Shown: positions 6,886 to 14,342 of the stretch, piece by piece
Numbering within the stretch: position 1 is the stretch's first letter
How the letters are laid out: each line of letters opens with the position of its first letter
Assembly: GCA_023231105.1 (NCBI GenBank)
Contig: JALNWB010000099.1
Coordinates: 1-14,788 of the forward strand
DNA from: Ignavibacteriaceae bacterium
GTDB taxonomy: Bacteria > Bacteroidota > Ignavibacteria > Ignavibacteriales > Ignavibacteriaceae
DNA length: 14,788 nucleotides
Direction: 5' to 3'
The notes under the pieces: generated by a model
What the model was told of the DNA's origin: nothing
Databases searched by the model: none
The model's input: only the letters and a program-made list of their open reading frames with translations
Position numbers and translations under genes: made by a program

Positions 6886-8001
6886 ATGATTGAATTAAAA
6901 GGAATAAAGAAGTTTATGTTAATCATAGGTGGAGTTATTTTTTTAACAATTATTAGTTTCCTTTTAGTATTGATTTTTATGAGTTCCGGAAAACCCAAAC
7001 AATTTCTTGATAAGAATGGGAAAGTGTTTAAAAACAGCATATCAGAAAAAGTGTTTCTAGAAATAAACGGCACAAGGCAAGGGATGTTTATAAAGGGAGA
7101 GAATTTAGATAATCCTATCATTCTTTATTTGCACGGCGGAATGCCGGATTATTTTTTAACAGAAAAATTTCCGACTCATCTAGAAAAGAACTTTACGGTA
7201 GTGTGGTGGGAACAACGGGGTTGCGGTATATCGCATAATTCGAATTCAACAAATAATTATACAACTTTAGATCAACTTGTTGATGACTCCATTACATTAA
7301 CTGAATACCTGTTAAAACGCTTTAATAAGAAGAAAATTTATTTAATGGGTCATTCCGGCGGTACTTTTATTGGTGTTTATGTTATTGATAAAGTTCCGGA
7401 ATTATATTATGCATACATCGGCATCGCTCAGATGTCCGATCAACGCAAATCGGAAAAGATTGCCTACAACTATATGCTTAGTAAATACCAAGAATTAGGG
7501 AATCGAAAAATGGTTGAAGTTTTACAGCGTATATCTCTCGGATATAGTGGGGAATTACCAGAGGAATATGTAAAAATTAGAGACGTTGCAATGCACGAAC
7601 TTGGTATTGGAACAATGAGAAAAATGAAAAATCTAATCACAGATCTTATTCTTCCGTCATTGTTGTTTAGTGAATACACATTATCAGAGAAGTACAATTT
7701 ATGGGCTAATAAATCACAATCGGGTATCAGCCAAAACTGGAAAAGTATGATAAATACAAACTTAATGGAAAGTAAGAATTCTTTTCGAGTTCCGGTTTAT
7801 TTTTTTCACGGTATTGATGATTATACTTGTTCTTATGAATTGGCAAAAGAATATTTTACAAAAATCAAAGCTCCAATAAAAGGATTTTATACATTTTATC
7901 AATCAGCACATAGTCCGATATTCGAAGAACCTATAAAAATGAATAAAATATTAATCAATGATATAGTGAATTCAAGAACAGAGTTAGCAGATAAAATGTA
8001 A
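6886..8001 (+). CDS. membrane-anchored alpha/beta hydrolase, proline iminopeptidase-like
   Basis: The 371 codons are counted from the ATG at 6886. A GTG at 6883 and an ATG at 6916 are alternatives, and none has a clear ribosome binding site. The ATG at 6916 lies after a GGA and starts right at the hydrophobic segment. Residues about 11-32 (MLIIGGVIFLTIISFLLVLIF) form one N-terminal membrane anchor, placing the enzyme outside the cytoplasm. The hydrolase core shows HGG (83-85, oxyanion region) and WWEQRGCGIS (107-116), close to the DQRGCGRS signature of proline iminopeptidases. GHSGG follows with nucleophile Ser157, then a helical cap, the likely acid Asp311 or Asp312 in HGIDDYT, and His342 in SAHSP. 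The likely reaction is hydrolysis of a peptide, ester or amide bond. The substrate is unknown, since GHSGG differs from the GGSWG seen in true prolyl aminopeptidases. It is a single gene, possibly a mobile cassette. Confidence 0.82.
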   Translation: MIELKGIKKFMLIIGGVIFLTIISFLLVLIFMSSGKPKQFLDKNGKVFKNSISEKVFLEINGTRQGMFIKGENLDNPIILYLHGGMPDYFLTEKFPTHLEKNFTVVWWEQRGCGISHNSNSTNNYTTLDQLVDDSITLTEYLLKRFNKKKIYLMGHSGGTFIGVYVIDKVPELYYAYIGIAQMSDQRKSEKIAYNYMLSKYQELGNRKMVEVLQRISLGYSGELPEEYVKIRDVAMHELGIGTMRKMKNLITDLILPSLLFSEYTLSEKYNLWANKSQSGISQNWKSMINTNLMESKNSFRVPVYFFHGIDDYTCSYELAKEYFTKIKAPIKGFYTFYQSAHSPIFEEPIKMNKILINDIVNSRTELADKM

Positions 8002-8009
8002 TGGGGAAT

Positions 8010-8038
8010 GCCTAACCTGGACAAGCCCGCCAATAAGC
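8010..8038 (+). repeat. attC-like half-site after the hydrolase gene
   Basis: GCCTAAC (8010-8016) fits the RYYYAAC box exactly. Six bases later CAAGCCC (8022-8028) resembles the L'' box of classical integron attC sites, and CGCCAATAAGC (8028-8038) follows. The last word is the reverse complement of 4816-4826. No matching closing half is obvious before birA, so this would be a terminal or decayed site. Confidence 0.35.
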
Positions 8039-8069
8039 TGTCGGGGAAACCAGAACCAAATTATCACAT

Positions 8070-8138
8070 TAGAATGATTGAATGGTTGTATGTTTGAATG
8101 AAAAACATTCATCCATTCATCTTCATTCAGTCATTCTA
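8070..8138. repeat. imperfect inverted repeat of GAATG words
   Basis: TAGAATGA (8070-8077) is the exact reverse complement of TCATTCTA (8131-8138). The arms between are made of TGAATG and CATTCA words closing on GAATGAAAAACATTC near 8096-8110. It could fold into one long imperfect hairpin. It is intergenic, with no coding sense. Confidence 0.6.
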
Positions 8139-8168
8139 TCGTTTTATTTGTCTCATTAATATTCTGCC

Positions 8169-8186
8169 AATTCGCCGCGGCGAATT
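8169..8186. repeat. 18-bp perfect palindrome
   Basis: AATTCGCCGCGGCGAATT is perfectly self-complementary and unusually GC-rich for the region. A T-run (8195-8200) begins eight bases after it, which is too far for a standard rho-independent terminator. A terminator for the hydrolase transcript, a dispersed palindromic repeat and a protein-binding site are all possible. Confidence 0.6.
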
Positions 8187-8227
8187 ACTCGAACTTTTTT
8201 GTTAAGGGACTAAACAAGAAACAAAAA

Positions 8228-8293
8228 GGAATAATGAATATCGAACAAGAAATGTAGAATATCGAAGGGTGAAAACTCATCATTCATTATTCC
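8228..8293. repeat. inverted repeat with 12-bp perfect arms
   Basis: GGAATAATGAAT (8228-8239) is the exact reverse complement of ATTCATTATTCC (8282-8293). The interior has GAATATCGAACAAGAAATG-type words and further ATTATTCGTTATTC words follow to about 8313. It belongs to the same class of word-based intergenic repeats as the other elements here. With 8010-8038, 8070-8138 and 8169-8186 it accounts for most of the 333-bp gap before birA. Confidence 0.65.
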
Positions 8294-8334
8294 GTAATCA
8301 TTATTCGTTATTCTTTTAAATGCTTAGAACCGCG

Positions 8335-9123
8335 CTAATGTACAAACGCCACATTGCCGTAATTAATTACTTCAATTCCTTTTTCTGTTCTTAGCAGAAG
8401 CTGTCCGGTCTCATCAATGTCATCAAAAGTTCCGTGCTTCATTTTCCCATCCTGGTTAAGATAGATTTTCTCACCGATCATTCCGCACTTATCGCGATAG
8501 GCTTGTAAAACAGCTGCCGGTTTGTTTTTTACTTTCCACAAAAGTTCTTCAAAATTATTTAGGAATTCCGCCAAAATTTTTTCTCTATCAACATCCTGGT
8601 TCAATTCTAATTTTAGCGAGGTTGGCGGATAATTAAATTCTCCTGTAAATTGAGTTTGGTTTACATTTAATCCGATCCCGATAGCAGCTCTTTTTATATT
8701 CGCGCCTAAAGAAACGGTCTCAACAAGAATTCCGGCTGTTTTTTTCCTTTTGATAAGAATATCATTCGGCCATTTAACTTCAACTTGTAATTGAAAGAGG
8801 GTTTCTATTGTTGAAGCAAGAACTTGTGCAGTTCCCAAGTTCAAAATGTTAAGTTTATCTTTCAGGTATTTGTCGATATTCAGTAAGATTGAAAAAGTAA
8901 GATTTTGTCCCTTCGCGCTCTCCCAGGTATTTTTAAACCTTCCTTTTCCTGCAGTTTGTCTCTCGGCAAAAACAACAGTTCCGTTTTGGTTTTTACTTGA
9001 TTTATCCAGGAGAACTGCATTGGTAGAATTAATTTCAGTGAAATAAAGAAAATTTCTTCCGATGGTTTCGGTTTCTAATTTGATATCGAATTGGTTAAAG
9101 TTGAAGTTTGGCTGTATTTCCAT
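8335..9123 (-). CDS. birA: biotin--[acetyl-CoA-carboxylase] ligase (BirA, catalytic-only form)
   Basis: The 262-residue protein activates biotin with ATP to biotinyl-5'-AMP and transfers it to the carrier lysine of biotin-dependent carboxylases in the cytoplasm. Visible motifs are the substrate-entry segment TEINSTN (29-35), the biotinyl-AMP loop AGKGRFKNTW (58-67, equivalent to GRGRRG) and KWPND (117-121). Catalytic-lobe residues K128 and AGILVE (130-135) and the GIGLNVN strand (149-155) follow. The C-terminal SH3-like domain runs from about 215 (GEKIYL...GTFDDIDETGQLLL). There is no N-terminal helix-turn-helix, so this is the group I, non-repressor type. The length is normal for that type. 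The start is the ATG at 9121-9123 with only a weak ribosome binding site. It is transcribed divergently from hsp20 across a 192-bp regulatory region. Confidence 0.93.
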   Translation of the reverse strand: MEIQPNFNFNQFDIKLETETIGRNFLYFTEINSTNAVLLDKSSKNQNGTVVFAERQTAGKGRFKNTWESAKGQNLTFSILLNIDKYLKDKLNILNLGTAQVLASTIETLFQLQVEVKWPNDILIKRKKTAGILVETVSLGANIKRAAIGIGLNVNQTQFTGEFNYPPTSLKLELNQDVDREKILAEFLNNFEELLWKVKNKPAAVLQAYRDKCGMIGEKIYLNQDGKMKHGTFDDIDETGQLLLRTEKGIEVINYGNVAFVH

Positions 9124-9147
9124 TTTAATCGCTTAGTTATGAAAAAA

Positions 9148-9205
9148 TGACTGATAGTATGACAAATATTTCACATATTTGTTAAATATGTCAGAAGTTC
9201 TGACA
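9148..9205. promoter_or_regulatory. two phased palindromic sites, likely activator (enhancer-binding protein) sites
   Basis: TGTCAGAAGTTCTGACA (9189-9205) is a perfect 17-bp palindrome around a central G. TGACTGATAGTATGACA (9148-9164) aligns with it at 11 of 17 positions, and the two centres are 41 bp apart, about four helical turns. A further inverted repeat, ACAAATAT-N5-ATATTTGT (9162-9182), lies between them. The sites are about 90 and 130 bp upstream of the sigma-54-like promoter at 9284, the usual position for enhancer-binding proteins. They could instead serve birA, whose start is 24-74 bp away on the other side. Confidence 0.5.
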
Positions 9206-9283
9206 AAAGTGTATAAATCCAAATTTTATCTGTTTTCGCCGCAACTTATTATAATGTAATAAATTACGCTATAATATAGCATT

Positions 9284-9299
9284 TGGCACAATGGTTGTT
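9284..9299 (+). promoter_or_regulatory. sigma-54 (-24/-12) promoter for hsp20-dnaK
   Basis: TGGCACAATGGTTGTT matches the sigma-54 consensus TGGCAC-N5-TTGC(A/T) at every conserved base except the final C of the -12 element, here T, and with exact spacing. Transcription would begin near 9310, 30 bp before the chosen hsp20 start. A sigma-70-like TATAAT (9270-9275), inside the palindrome GCTATAATATAGC (9268-9280), is immediately upstream and could be an additional promoter. No CIRCE element is present. Confidence 0.5.
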
Positions 9300-9339
9300 A
9301 TAAGTAATTCAAAAGATGAACAATAAAAGGAAAACTAAA

Positions 9340-9774
9340 ATGACACTTATTAAATTTGAACCTTTCAGAGACTTAGATTTATTGAACACAAATATAAGAA
9401 GATTTTTTGACGATTTCCCGACTGCTGCTCAAGAATTTAGTTCTACTTATCATCCTAAAATTGATGTTTATGAAGATGATAAGAAGATTTACTTTGAAGC
9501 GGAAGTTCCGGGTATGAACAAAAAAGATCTTAATATTTCGGTTCATGACAACATTTTAACAGTTACCGGCGAGAAGAAAAAGGAATATGAAGAAAAAGGA
9601 AAAAATTTCTTCAGAATGGAAAGAGCTTTCGGTTCTTTCACCAGAAGTTTCACATTACCGGATGAAATAAACGCCGATAAGATCGATGCGAAATTCACTG
9701 ACGGTATCTTGAAAATAGAAATTGAAAAAGCAATTCCGAAAAAACCGGAAGAAAGAGTTATTTCAATCAATTAA
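9340..9774 (+). CDS. hsp20: small heat shock protein, Hsp20/alpha-crystallin family
   Basis: This 144-residue chaperone binds unfolding proteins in an ATP-independent way in the cytoplasm and hands them to DnaK. I use the ATG at 9340 because AAAGGA lies eight bases upstream and the protein then begins MTLIKFEPFRDL, typical of the family. An ATG at 9316 would add eight basic residues. The N-terminal arm covers about residues 1-40 (DLDLLNTNIRRFFDDFP). The alpha-crystallin domain covers about 43-135, with HPKIDVYEDDKKIYFEAEVPGM, NILTVTGEKK and the hallmark FTDGILKIEI near its end. The C-terminal I-x-I motif is ISI in RVISIN, used for oligomer assembly. It is followed by dnaK after 53 bp, a chaperone operon, and preceded by the sigma-54-like promoter. 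Confidence 0.92.
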   Translation: MTLIKFEPFRDLDLLNTNIRRFFDDFPTAAQEFSSTYHPKIDVYEDDKKIYFEAEVPGMNKKDLNISVHDNILTVTGEKKKEYEEKGKNFFRMERAFGSFTRSFTLPDEINADKIDAKFTDGILKIEIEKAIPKKPEERVISIN

Positions 9775-9827
9775 TTATAAGGGAAGGAAAATCTTTCCTA
9801 TACTTTCATTAAAACCCAGGAAATAAT

Positions 9828-11783
9828 ATGAGCAAAATAATTGGAATCGATTTAGGAACAACAAATTCTTGCGTATCGGTTATGGAAGGCAACGATCCTG
9901 TTGTAATTCCAAATTCTGAAGGCGGAAGAACGACTCCTTCGGTAGTTGCATTTTCAAAAAACGGAGAACGTTTAGTCGGTCAGCCGGCAAAGCGCCAGGC
10001 AATCACAAATCCAAAGCAGACCATCTTTTCAATTAAAAGATTTATGGGACGCAACGTTAATGAAGTTACCGAGGAAATGAAAAAAGTTCCTTATCAAGTT
10101 TTAGGCGGTGAAAATGGTTCAGCGCGTGTAAAAATAAATGATAACCTTTATTCGCCTCCAGAAATTTCCGCTATGATTCTCCAGAAAATGAAAAAGACTG
10201 CAGAAGAATATCTCGGACAGGAAGTTACCGAAGCCGTCATTACAGTTCCGGCTTATTTTAACGACTCACAACGCCAGGCGACAAAAGATGCCGGTGAAAT
10301 TGCCGGGTTAAAAGTTAGAAGAATAATCAATGAACCGACCGCAGCCGCGCTTGCTTATGGTTTAGATAAAAAACATAAAGAACAACTTGTAGCTGTTTAC
10401 GATTTAGGCGGCGGAACGTTTGATATTTCTATTCTGCAAATTGGCGAAGGAGTCTTTGAAGTAAAATCATCTAACGGCGATGGACATCTCGGCGGAGATG
10501 ATTTTGACCAACGGCTAATTGACTTTCTTGCCGATGAATTTAAAAAACAAGAAGGAATTGACCTACGCAATGACGCTATGGCTTTACAGCGTTTGAAAGA
10601 AGCCGCAGAGAAAGCAAAAATTGAACTTTCGACATCAGCGCAAACCGATGTGAACTTGCCGTTTATTACTGCAACCCAGGATGGTCCTAAACATTTGAAT
10701 ATCAATATTGCCCGTGCAAAGTTTGAACAATTGGTTGACGATTTAGTTGAACGGACAAAAACTCCATGCGAAAAAGCAATTAAAGACGCGGGAGTTTCCG
10801 CTTCACAAATTGATGAAGTTATCTTGGTTGGTGGTTCAACAAGAATTCCGATGGTTCAAGAATTAGTAAAAAGTCTTTTTGGAAAAGAACCTCATAAAGG
10901 CGTTAATCCTGACGAAGTTGTTGCAGTTGGTGCGGCAATTCAAGGCGCTGTTTTATCCGGTGAAGTAAAAGACGTATTGTTGCTTGACGTTACACCTCTT
11001 TCATTAGGAATTGAAACACTTGGCGGAGTAATGACAACATTAATTCAAGCTAATACAACTATTCCTACCAAGAAGAGTGAAGTGTTTTCTACAGCGAGCG
11101 ATAATCAGCCTTCGGTTGAGATTCATATTCTTCAAGGTGAAAGACCGATGGCGACAGACAACAGAACTCTCGGAAGATTTCATTTAGATGGAATTCCACC
11201 TGCGCCAAGAGGGATACCCCAGGTTGAAGTTTCTTTTGATATTGATGCGAATGGAATTCTTCATGTTGCGGCTAAAGATAAAGCCACAAACAAAGAACAA
11301 AGCATTAAGATCACCTCTTCCAGCGGTTTAAGCAAAGATGAAGTTGAAAAAATGAGACGCGATGCACAGGAACATGCGGCTGAAGATAAAAAGAAAAAAG
11401 AAGCGATCGAAATTAAAAATCAGGCTGATAGTTTAGTCTTCCAAACCAAAAAACAAATTGAAGAGTTGAAAGAAAAGTTAACACCCGATGCAAAAGAAAA
11501 ACTTGAATCCGAAATTAAAAAAGTTGAAGACGCAATTGCATCCAACAATACGGAGACAATAAAAGTTGCAACCGAAGCGTTGAACAAAGTATGGAACGAA
11601 ATTGCTTCTACTCTTTATTCACAAGCTAATGCCGGGCAGCAGCAACCGGGTGGCGGATTTAATCCGCAGGATTTTGCAAATATGGGCGGACAACCGAATG
11701 AACCTCATCAAGAACAAAAGAAAGATGAGAAAGAAGTTCAAGACGCATCGTATGAAGAAGTTGATGATAAGGATAAGAAGTAA
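9828..11783 (+). CDS. dnaK: molecular chaperone DnaK (Hsp70)
   Basis: The full-length Hsp70 has 651 residues. AGGA at 9818-9821 precedes the ATG by six bases. It folds and protects proteins in the cytoplasm through ATP-driven cycles with DnaJ and GrpE, neither of which is in this window. The nucleotide-binding domain runs to about residue 380: phosphate loop 1 IGIDLGTTNSCV near 5-16, VPAYFNDSQRQATKDAG, phosphate loop 2 DLGGGTFD (192-199) and the adenosine motif GGSTRIP (335-341). The inter-domain linker VLLLDV is at 383-388, followed by the substrate-binding beta domain (TPLSLGIETLGG onward) and the helical lid. The tail is a Gly/Gln-rich linker and the acidic end ASYEEVDDKDKK. Nothing is missing. 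A 6-bp hairpin (AGGAAA-ATC-TTTCCT, about 9784-9798) lies between hsp20 and dnaK without a T-run, and might tune relative expression. Confidence 0.98.
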   Translation: MSKIIGIDLGTTNSCVSVMEGNDPVVIPNSEGGRTTPSVVAFSKNGERLVGQPAKRQAITNPKQTIFSIKRFMGRNVNEVTEEMKKVPYQVLGGENGSARVKINDNLYSPPEISAMILQKMKKTAEEYLGQEVTEAVITVPAYFNDSQRQATKDAGEIAGLKVRRIINEPTAAALAYGLDKKHKEQLVAVYDLGGGTFDISILQIGEGVFEVKSSNGDGHLGGDDFDQRLIDFLADEFKKQEGIDLRNDAMALQRLKEAAEKAKIELSTSAQTDVNLPFITATQDGPKHLNINIARAKFEQLVDDLVERTKTPCEKAIKDAGVSASQIDEVILVGGSTRIPMVQELVKSLFGKEPHKGVNPDEVVAVGAAIQGAVLSGEVKDVLLLDVTPLSLGIETLGGVMTTLIQANTTIPTKKSEVFSTASDNQPSVEIHILQGERPMATDNRTLGRFHLDGIPPAPRGIPQVEVSFDIDANGILHVAAKDKATNKEQSIKITSSSGLSKDEVEKMRRDAQEHAAEDKKKKEAIEIKNQADSLVFQTKKQIEELKEKLTPDAKEKLESEIKKVEDAIASNNTETIKVATEALNKVWNEIASTLYSQANAGQQQPGGGFNPQDFANMGGQPNEPHQEQKKDEKEVQDASYEEVDDKDKK

Positions 11784-11813
11784 GTTAAAAAAATGTTTGA
11801 CGGATAATGTTTG

Positions 11814-11933
11814 ATGGATGATGTAAATTCGATAGATGTCGATAAAATCGTGGCAAAATATTCCAATGGTCAGTTGATCATTAATTTACCGAAGCAGGAA
11901 TTTGCCAAACCCCGAAAGATAGAGATCAAATAA
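11814..11933 (+). pseudogene. remnant of a second Hsp20 gene (C-terminal 39 codons)
   Basis: A short frame from an ATG at 11814 to the stop at 11931-11933 reads MDDVNSIDVDKIVAKYSNGQ followed by LIINLPKQEFAKPRKIEIK. This is the last part of an alpha-crystallin domain and tail. It has the D-x-DKI-x-AKY-NG-L start, then the LPK-x-E-x-AKPR segment and a terminal I-x-I (IEI). The frame has no N-terminal arm or first half of the domain. The upstream bases back to dnaK (30 bp) cannot supply them, so the 5' part of the gene has been deleted. It could still be translated as a tiny protein because the frame is intact, although no clear ribosome binding site is visible. It suggests an ancestral hsp20-dnaK-hsp20 cluster. 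Confidence 0.7.
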
Positions 11934-11939
11934 AAACCT

Positions 11940-11971
11940 AAAAAAGCCTCGCTTCTGCGGGGCTTTTTTAT
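11940..11971 (+). terminator. rho-independent terminator of the hsp20-dnaK operon
   Basis: AAAAAGCCTCGC, a TTCT loop and GCGGGGCTTTTTT form a 12-bp stem with one G-U pair. The 3' arm ends in a six-T run and the 5' arm begins with an A-run, so the structure could work in both directions. It lies just after the Hsp20 remnant and closes the chaperone transcript. Confidence 0.88.
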
Positions 11972-12025
11972 ACTCGCCCACTAATTTCACCTTAAATTAT
12001 TTTTCAAAAGAAGCGTAATTTTCAT

Positions 12026-12033
12026 TATATTTG
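12026..12033 (+). promoter_or_regulatory. TAnnTTTG promoter element ahead of the helicase gene
   Basis: TATATTTG fits the Bacteroidota-type -7 consensus TAnnTTTG and lies 24 bp before the helicase ATG. It follows the terminator of the preceding operon. No clear -33 TTG is seen at the right distance, so support is partial. Confidence 0.35.
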
Positions 12034-12056
12034 CAAGTCAAAATTGAAAAGGGTTT

Positions 12057-14243
12057 ATGGTAAGCTTAAAATCATTGAATTCGGAACAAAAAAAAGCTGT
12101 TGAATATGACGGCGGATCATCATTAATTGTTGCAGGGGCAGGCTCGGGCAAGACCCGTGTTCTCACCTATAAAATTGCTTATTTGATTGATAAAGGATAC
12201 GAACCGGAATCTATTCTTGCGCTTACTTTTACCAATAAAGCTGCAAGTGAAATGAAAGATCGTATCAAAGAATTGATCGGAACAAAAGCTCAATATTTAT
12301 GGATGGGGACGTTCCATTCTCTTTTCGCAAAAATTTTACGTATTGAATCCGAATCGATCGACTATTCTGTAAATTTTTCCATTTATGATACCGAAGATTC
12401 TTTGTCCCTTGTACAAAACACGATGAGCGAAATGAACATCTCTACCGATACGGTAAATCCAAACGCAGTTCGTCATCGCATAAGTTTTCTAAAAAACCAC
12501 ATGATAACTCCCGCTGAATTTAGAAAAAAAATGATGACCTCATTTATCGATGAAAAGATTGCTGATGTTTATGAGCAATATCAAAAGAGAATTCAAGAAC
12601 ATAACGCAATGGACTTTGACGATCTCTTACTGAAACCTATCGAACTATTTTTAAAGAATCCGAAAATTCATCAAAAATATAAAAAGAAATTTCAATACAT
12701 CTTAGTTGATGAATTTCAGGATACCAACAAAGCGCAGTACGAGCTGTTAAAAATGTTGGTGAACAAAGAAGAAAAAATTTGTGTTGTTGGCGATGATGCC
12801 CAGAGTATCTATAGCTGGCGCGGCGCCGATCTTACCAACATGCTTAATTATGAAAAAGATTATCATAAAGCTAAAGTTTTTCGACTTGAACAAAACTACC
12901 GTTCAACAAAAACTATTCTTGCCGCTGCCGATAGCGTTATAAAAAATAATAAAGATCAAATTAAAAAAACGCTTTGGACGGATAATCAAGAAGGTGAATT
13001 GGTCGGGTTGATAAAATGTTCCGACGAAAAAGATGAAGCATACCATATTACAAGAATTATAAAAGACGAAATTCATAATTACAAACGAAGTATGAACGAC
13101 TTTGCCGTTCTCTATCGCACGAATGCGCAATCACGTGTGTTGGAAGATGTTTTCCGCCGTGAGAAAATCCCATATTTAATTATCGGTGGAGTTGAGTTTT
13201 ATAAACGTAAAGAAGTTAAAGATATTGTAGCTTATTTGCGTGTAATCGCAAATCAAAATGATGAAGAAAGTCTTCTTCGCATTATGAATTTTCCGCAGCG
13301 CGGAATAGGAATGACAACAATCAAGCGAATGACCGCGTTTGCACGAAGACATGAAATTTCCTTATTTGATACTATGCAAAGAGTCTTTGAAGTAATCGAT
13401 ATAAAAGAGCGCATCCAGAAAAATGTAAAAGGTTTTAGAATTCTTTTAGATAAATATATTACTCTCAGCGACCGTCTTTCCGTTGGCGAATTAACCAGAG
13501 CTTTAATTGATGAACTTGGCGTTATTAAATTATTTAAAGAAGAAAGTTCATACGAATCGTTAATGCGGCTGGATAACGTACAAGAACTTCTTTCTGCAAT
13601 TACTGATTATTCCGCCGAGCATCCCAACGTAAAAATAAATGATTACTTGCAGGATGTTTCACTTGCATCAGATTTGGATTTGTTGGATGAAACAAAACAG
13701 CACGTAAATTTGATGACGGTACACAGCGCGAAAGGTTTGGAGTTTCCGATAGTATTTATTTCAGGCTGCGAAGAAGACATTTTCCCCTTGTCAAACCGCT
13801 TCAGTACCGATGCTTCGATGGATGAAGAGAGAAGACTATTCTACGTTGCAATGACAAGAGCCGAACTAAAAGTTTTTGTTTCCCATGCAAGATCGCGTTA
13901 CAGATTTGGTGAAGTAGCTTATCAAAACAGATCGAGATTTATTGACGAAATCAGTTCCGATACAATTTCCGAAGTAACGAGCGGTTCGGGAAGAAAAGCG
14001 AATCGGAAATCTAAAAAAGAAATTTATTACGAATATTTTGAGAATGTGGATTATGTCGATTTCAGTCAGGATAAAGCCAACCATATAAAAGTCGGCAGCA
14101 GAGTTATGCACGATAAGTTTGGGTTAGGCAAAGTTCTTCAAGTTATCGGCGCGGGCGACACACAAAAAGTAAGTGTTGCCTTCGAAGGGAATAATCTCAA
14201 ACAATTAATGTTAAAGTTTGCAAAATTAAAAATATTAAATTGA
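12057..14243 (+). CDS. pcrA: ATP-dependent 3'-5' DNA helicase, UvrD/PcrA family
   Basis: This 728-residue superfamily 1A helicase unwinds DNA during nucleotide excision repair, mismatch repair, replication restart or plasmid replication. All core motifs are visible in order: the Q-motif LNSEQKKAV near the start, Walker A GAGSGKT (27-33), motif Ia LTFTNKAASEMKDR, Walker B DEFQDTN (218-224) and motif III GDDAQSIYSWRGA. LEQNYRS (motif IV), MTVHSAKGLEFPIVF (motif V) and EERRLFYVAMTRAE (motif VI) follow. The last 50 residues, from IKVGSRVMHDKFGLGKV, are the Tudor-like C-terminal domain typical of PcrA/UvrD, which contacts RNA polymerase in some species. The length matches the family. The ATG is preceded by AAAAGGG, but only three bases away, so initiation may be modest. 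uvrD and pcrA names are used interchangeably outside the model species. Confidence 0.93.
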   Translation: MVSLKSLNSEQKKAVEYDGGSSLIVAGAGSGKTRVLTYKIAYLIDKGYEPESILALTFTNKAASEMKDRIKELIGTKAQYLWMGTFHSLFAKILRIESESIDYSVNFSIYDTEDSLSLVQNTMSEMNISTDTVNPNAVRHRISFLKNHMITPAEFRKKMMTSFIDEKIADVYEQYQKRIQEHNAMDFDDLLLKPIELFLKNPKIHQKYKKKFQYILVDEFQDTNKAQYELLKMLVNKEEKICVVGDDAQSIYSWRGADLTNMLNYEKDYHKAKVFRLEQNYRSTKTILAAADSVIKNNKDQIKKTLWTDNQEGELVGLIKCSDEKDEAYHITRIIKDEIHNYKRSMNDFAVLYRTNAQSRVLEDVFRREKIPYLIIGGVEFYKRKEVKDIVAYLRVIANQNDEESLLRIMNFPQRGIGMTTIKRMTAFARRHEISLFDTMQRVFEVIDIKERIQKNVKGFRILLDKYITLSDRLSVGELTRALIDELGVIKLFKEESSYESLMRLDNVQELLSAITDYSAEHPNVKINDYLQDVSLASDLDLLDETKQHVNLMTVHSAKGLEFPIVFISGCEEDIFPLSNRFSTDASMDEERRLFYVAMTRAELKVFVSHARSRYRFGEVAYQNRSRFIDEISSDTISEVTSGSGRKANRKSKKEIYYEYFENVDYVDFSQDKANHIKVGSRVMHDKFGLGKVLQVIGAGDTQKVSVAFEGNNLKQLMLKFAKLKILN

Positions 14244-14342
14244 TTTTAATTTGGTTGAAACCTACCCGGCAATTAAATTTGAAATCAGAATGACAACAAA
14301 GTTGATGATAAAAATTTATCACCTTGCCTGCGGTTAGTAGGA

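Noticed and set aside
9124..9315. CIRCE (HrcA) operator ahead of hsp20-dnaK
   Set aside because: No TTAGCACTC-N9-GAGTGCTAA-like pair is present. The palindromes there have a different sequence.
9316..9339. Upstream ATG as the Hsp20 start
   Set aside because: The ATG at 9340 has the better ribosome binding site and gives the usual family N-terminus.
11602..11814. Frame overlapping the 3' end of dnaK
   Set aside because: It is a shadow of dnaK in another frame, with no family resemblance. The DnaK frame is complete.
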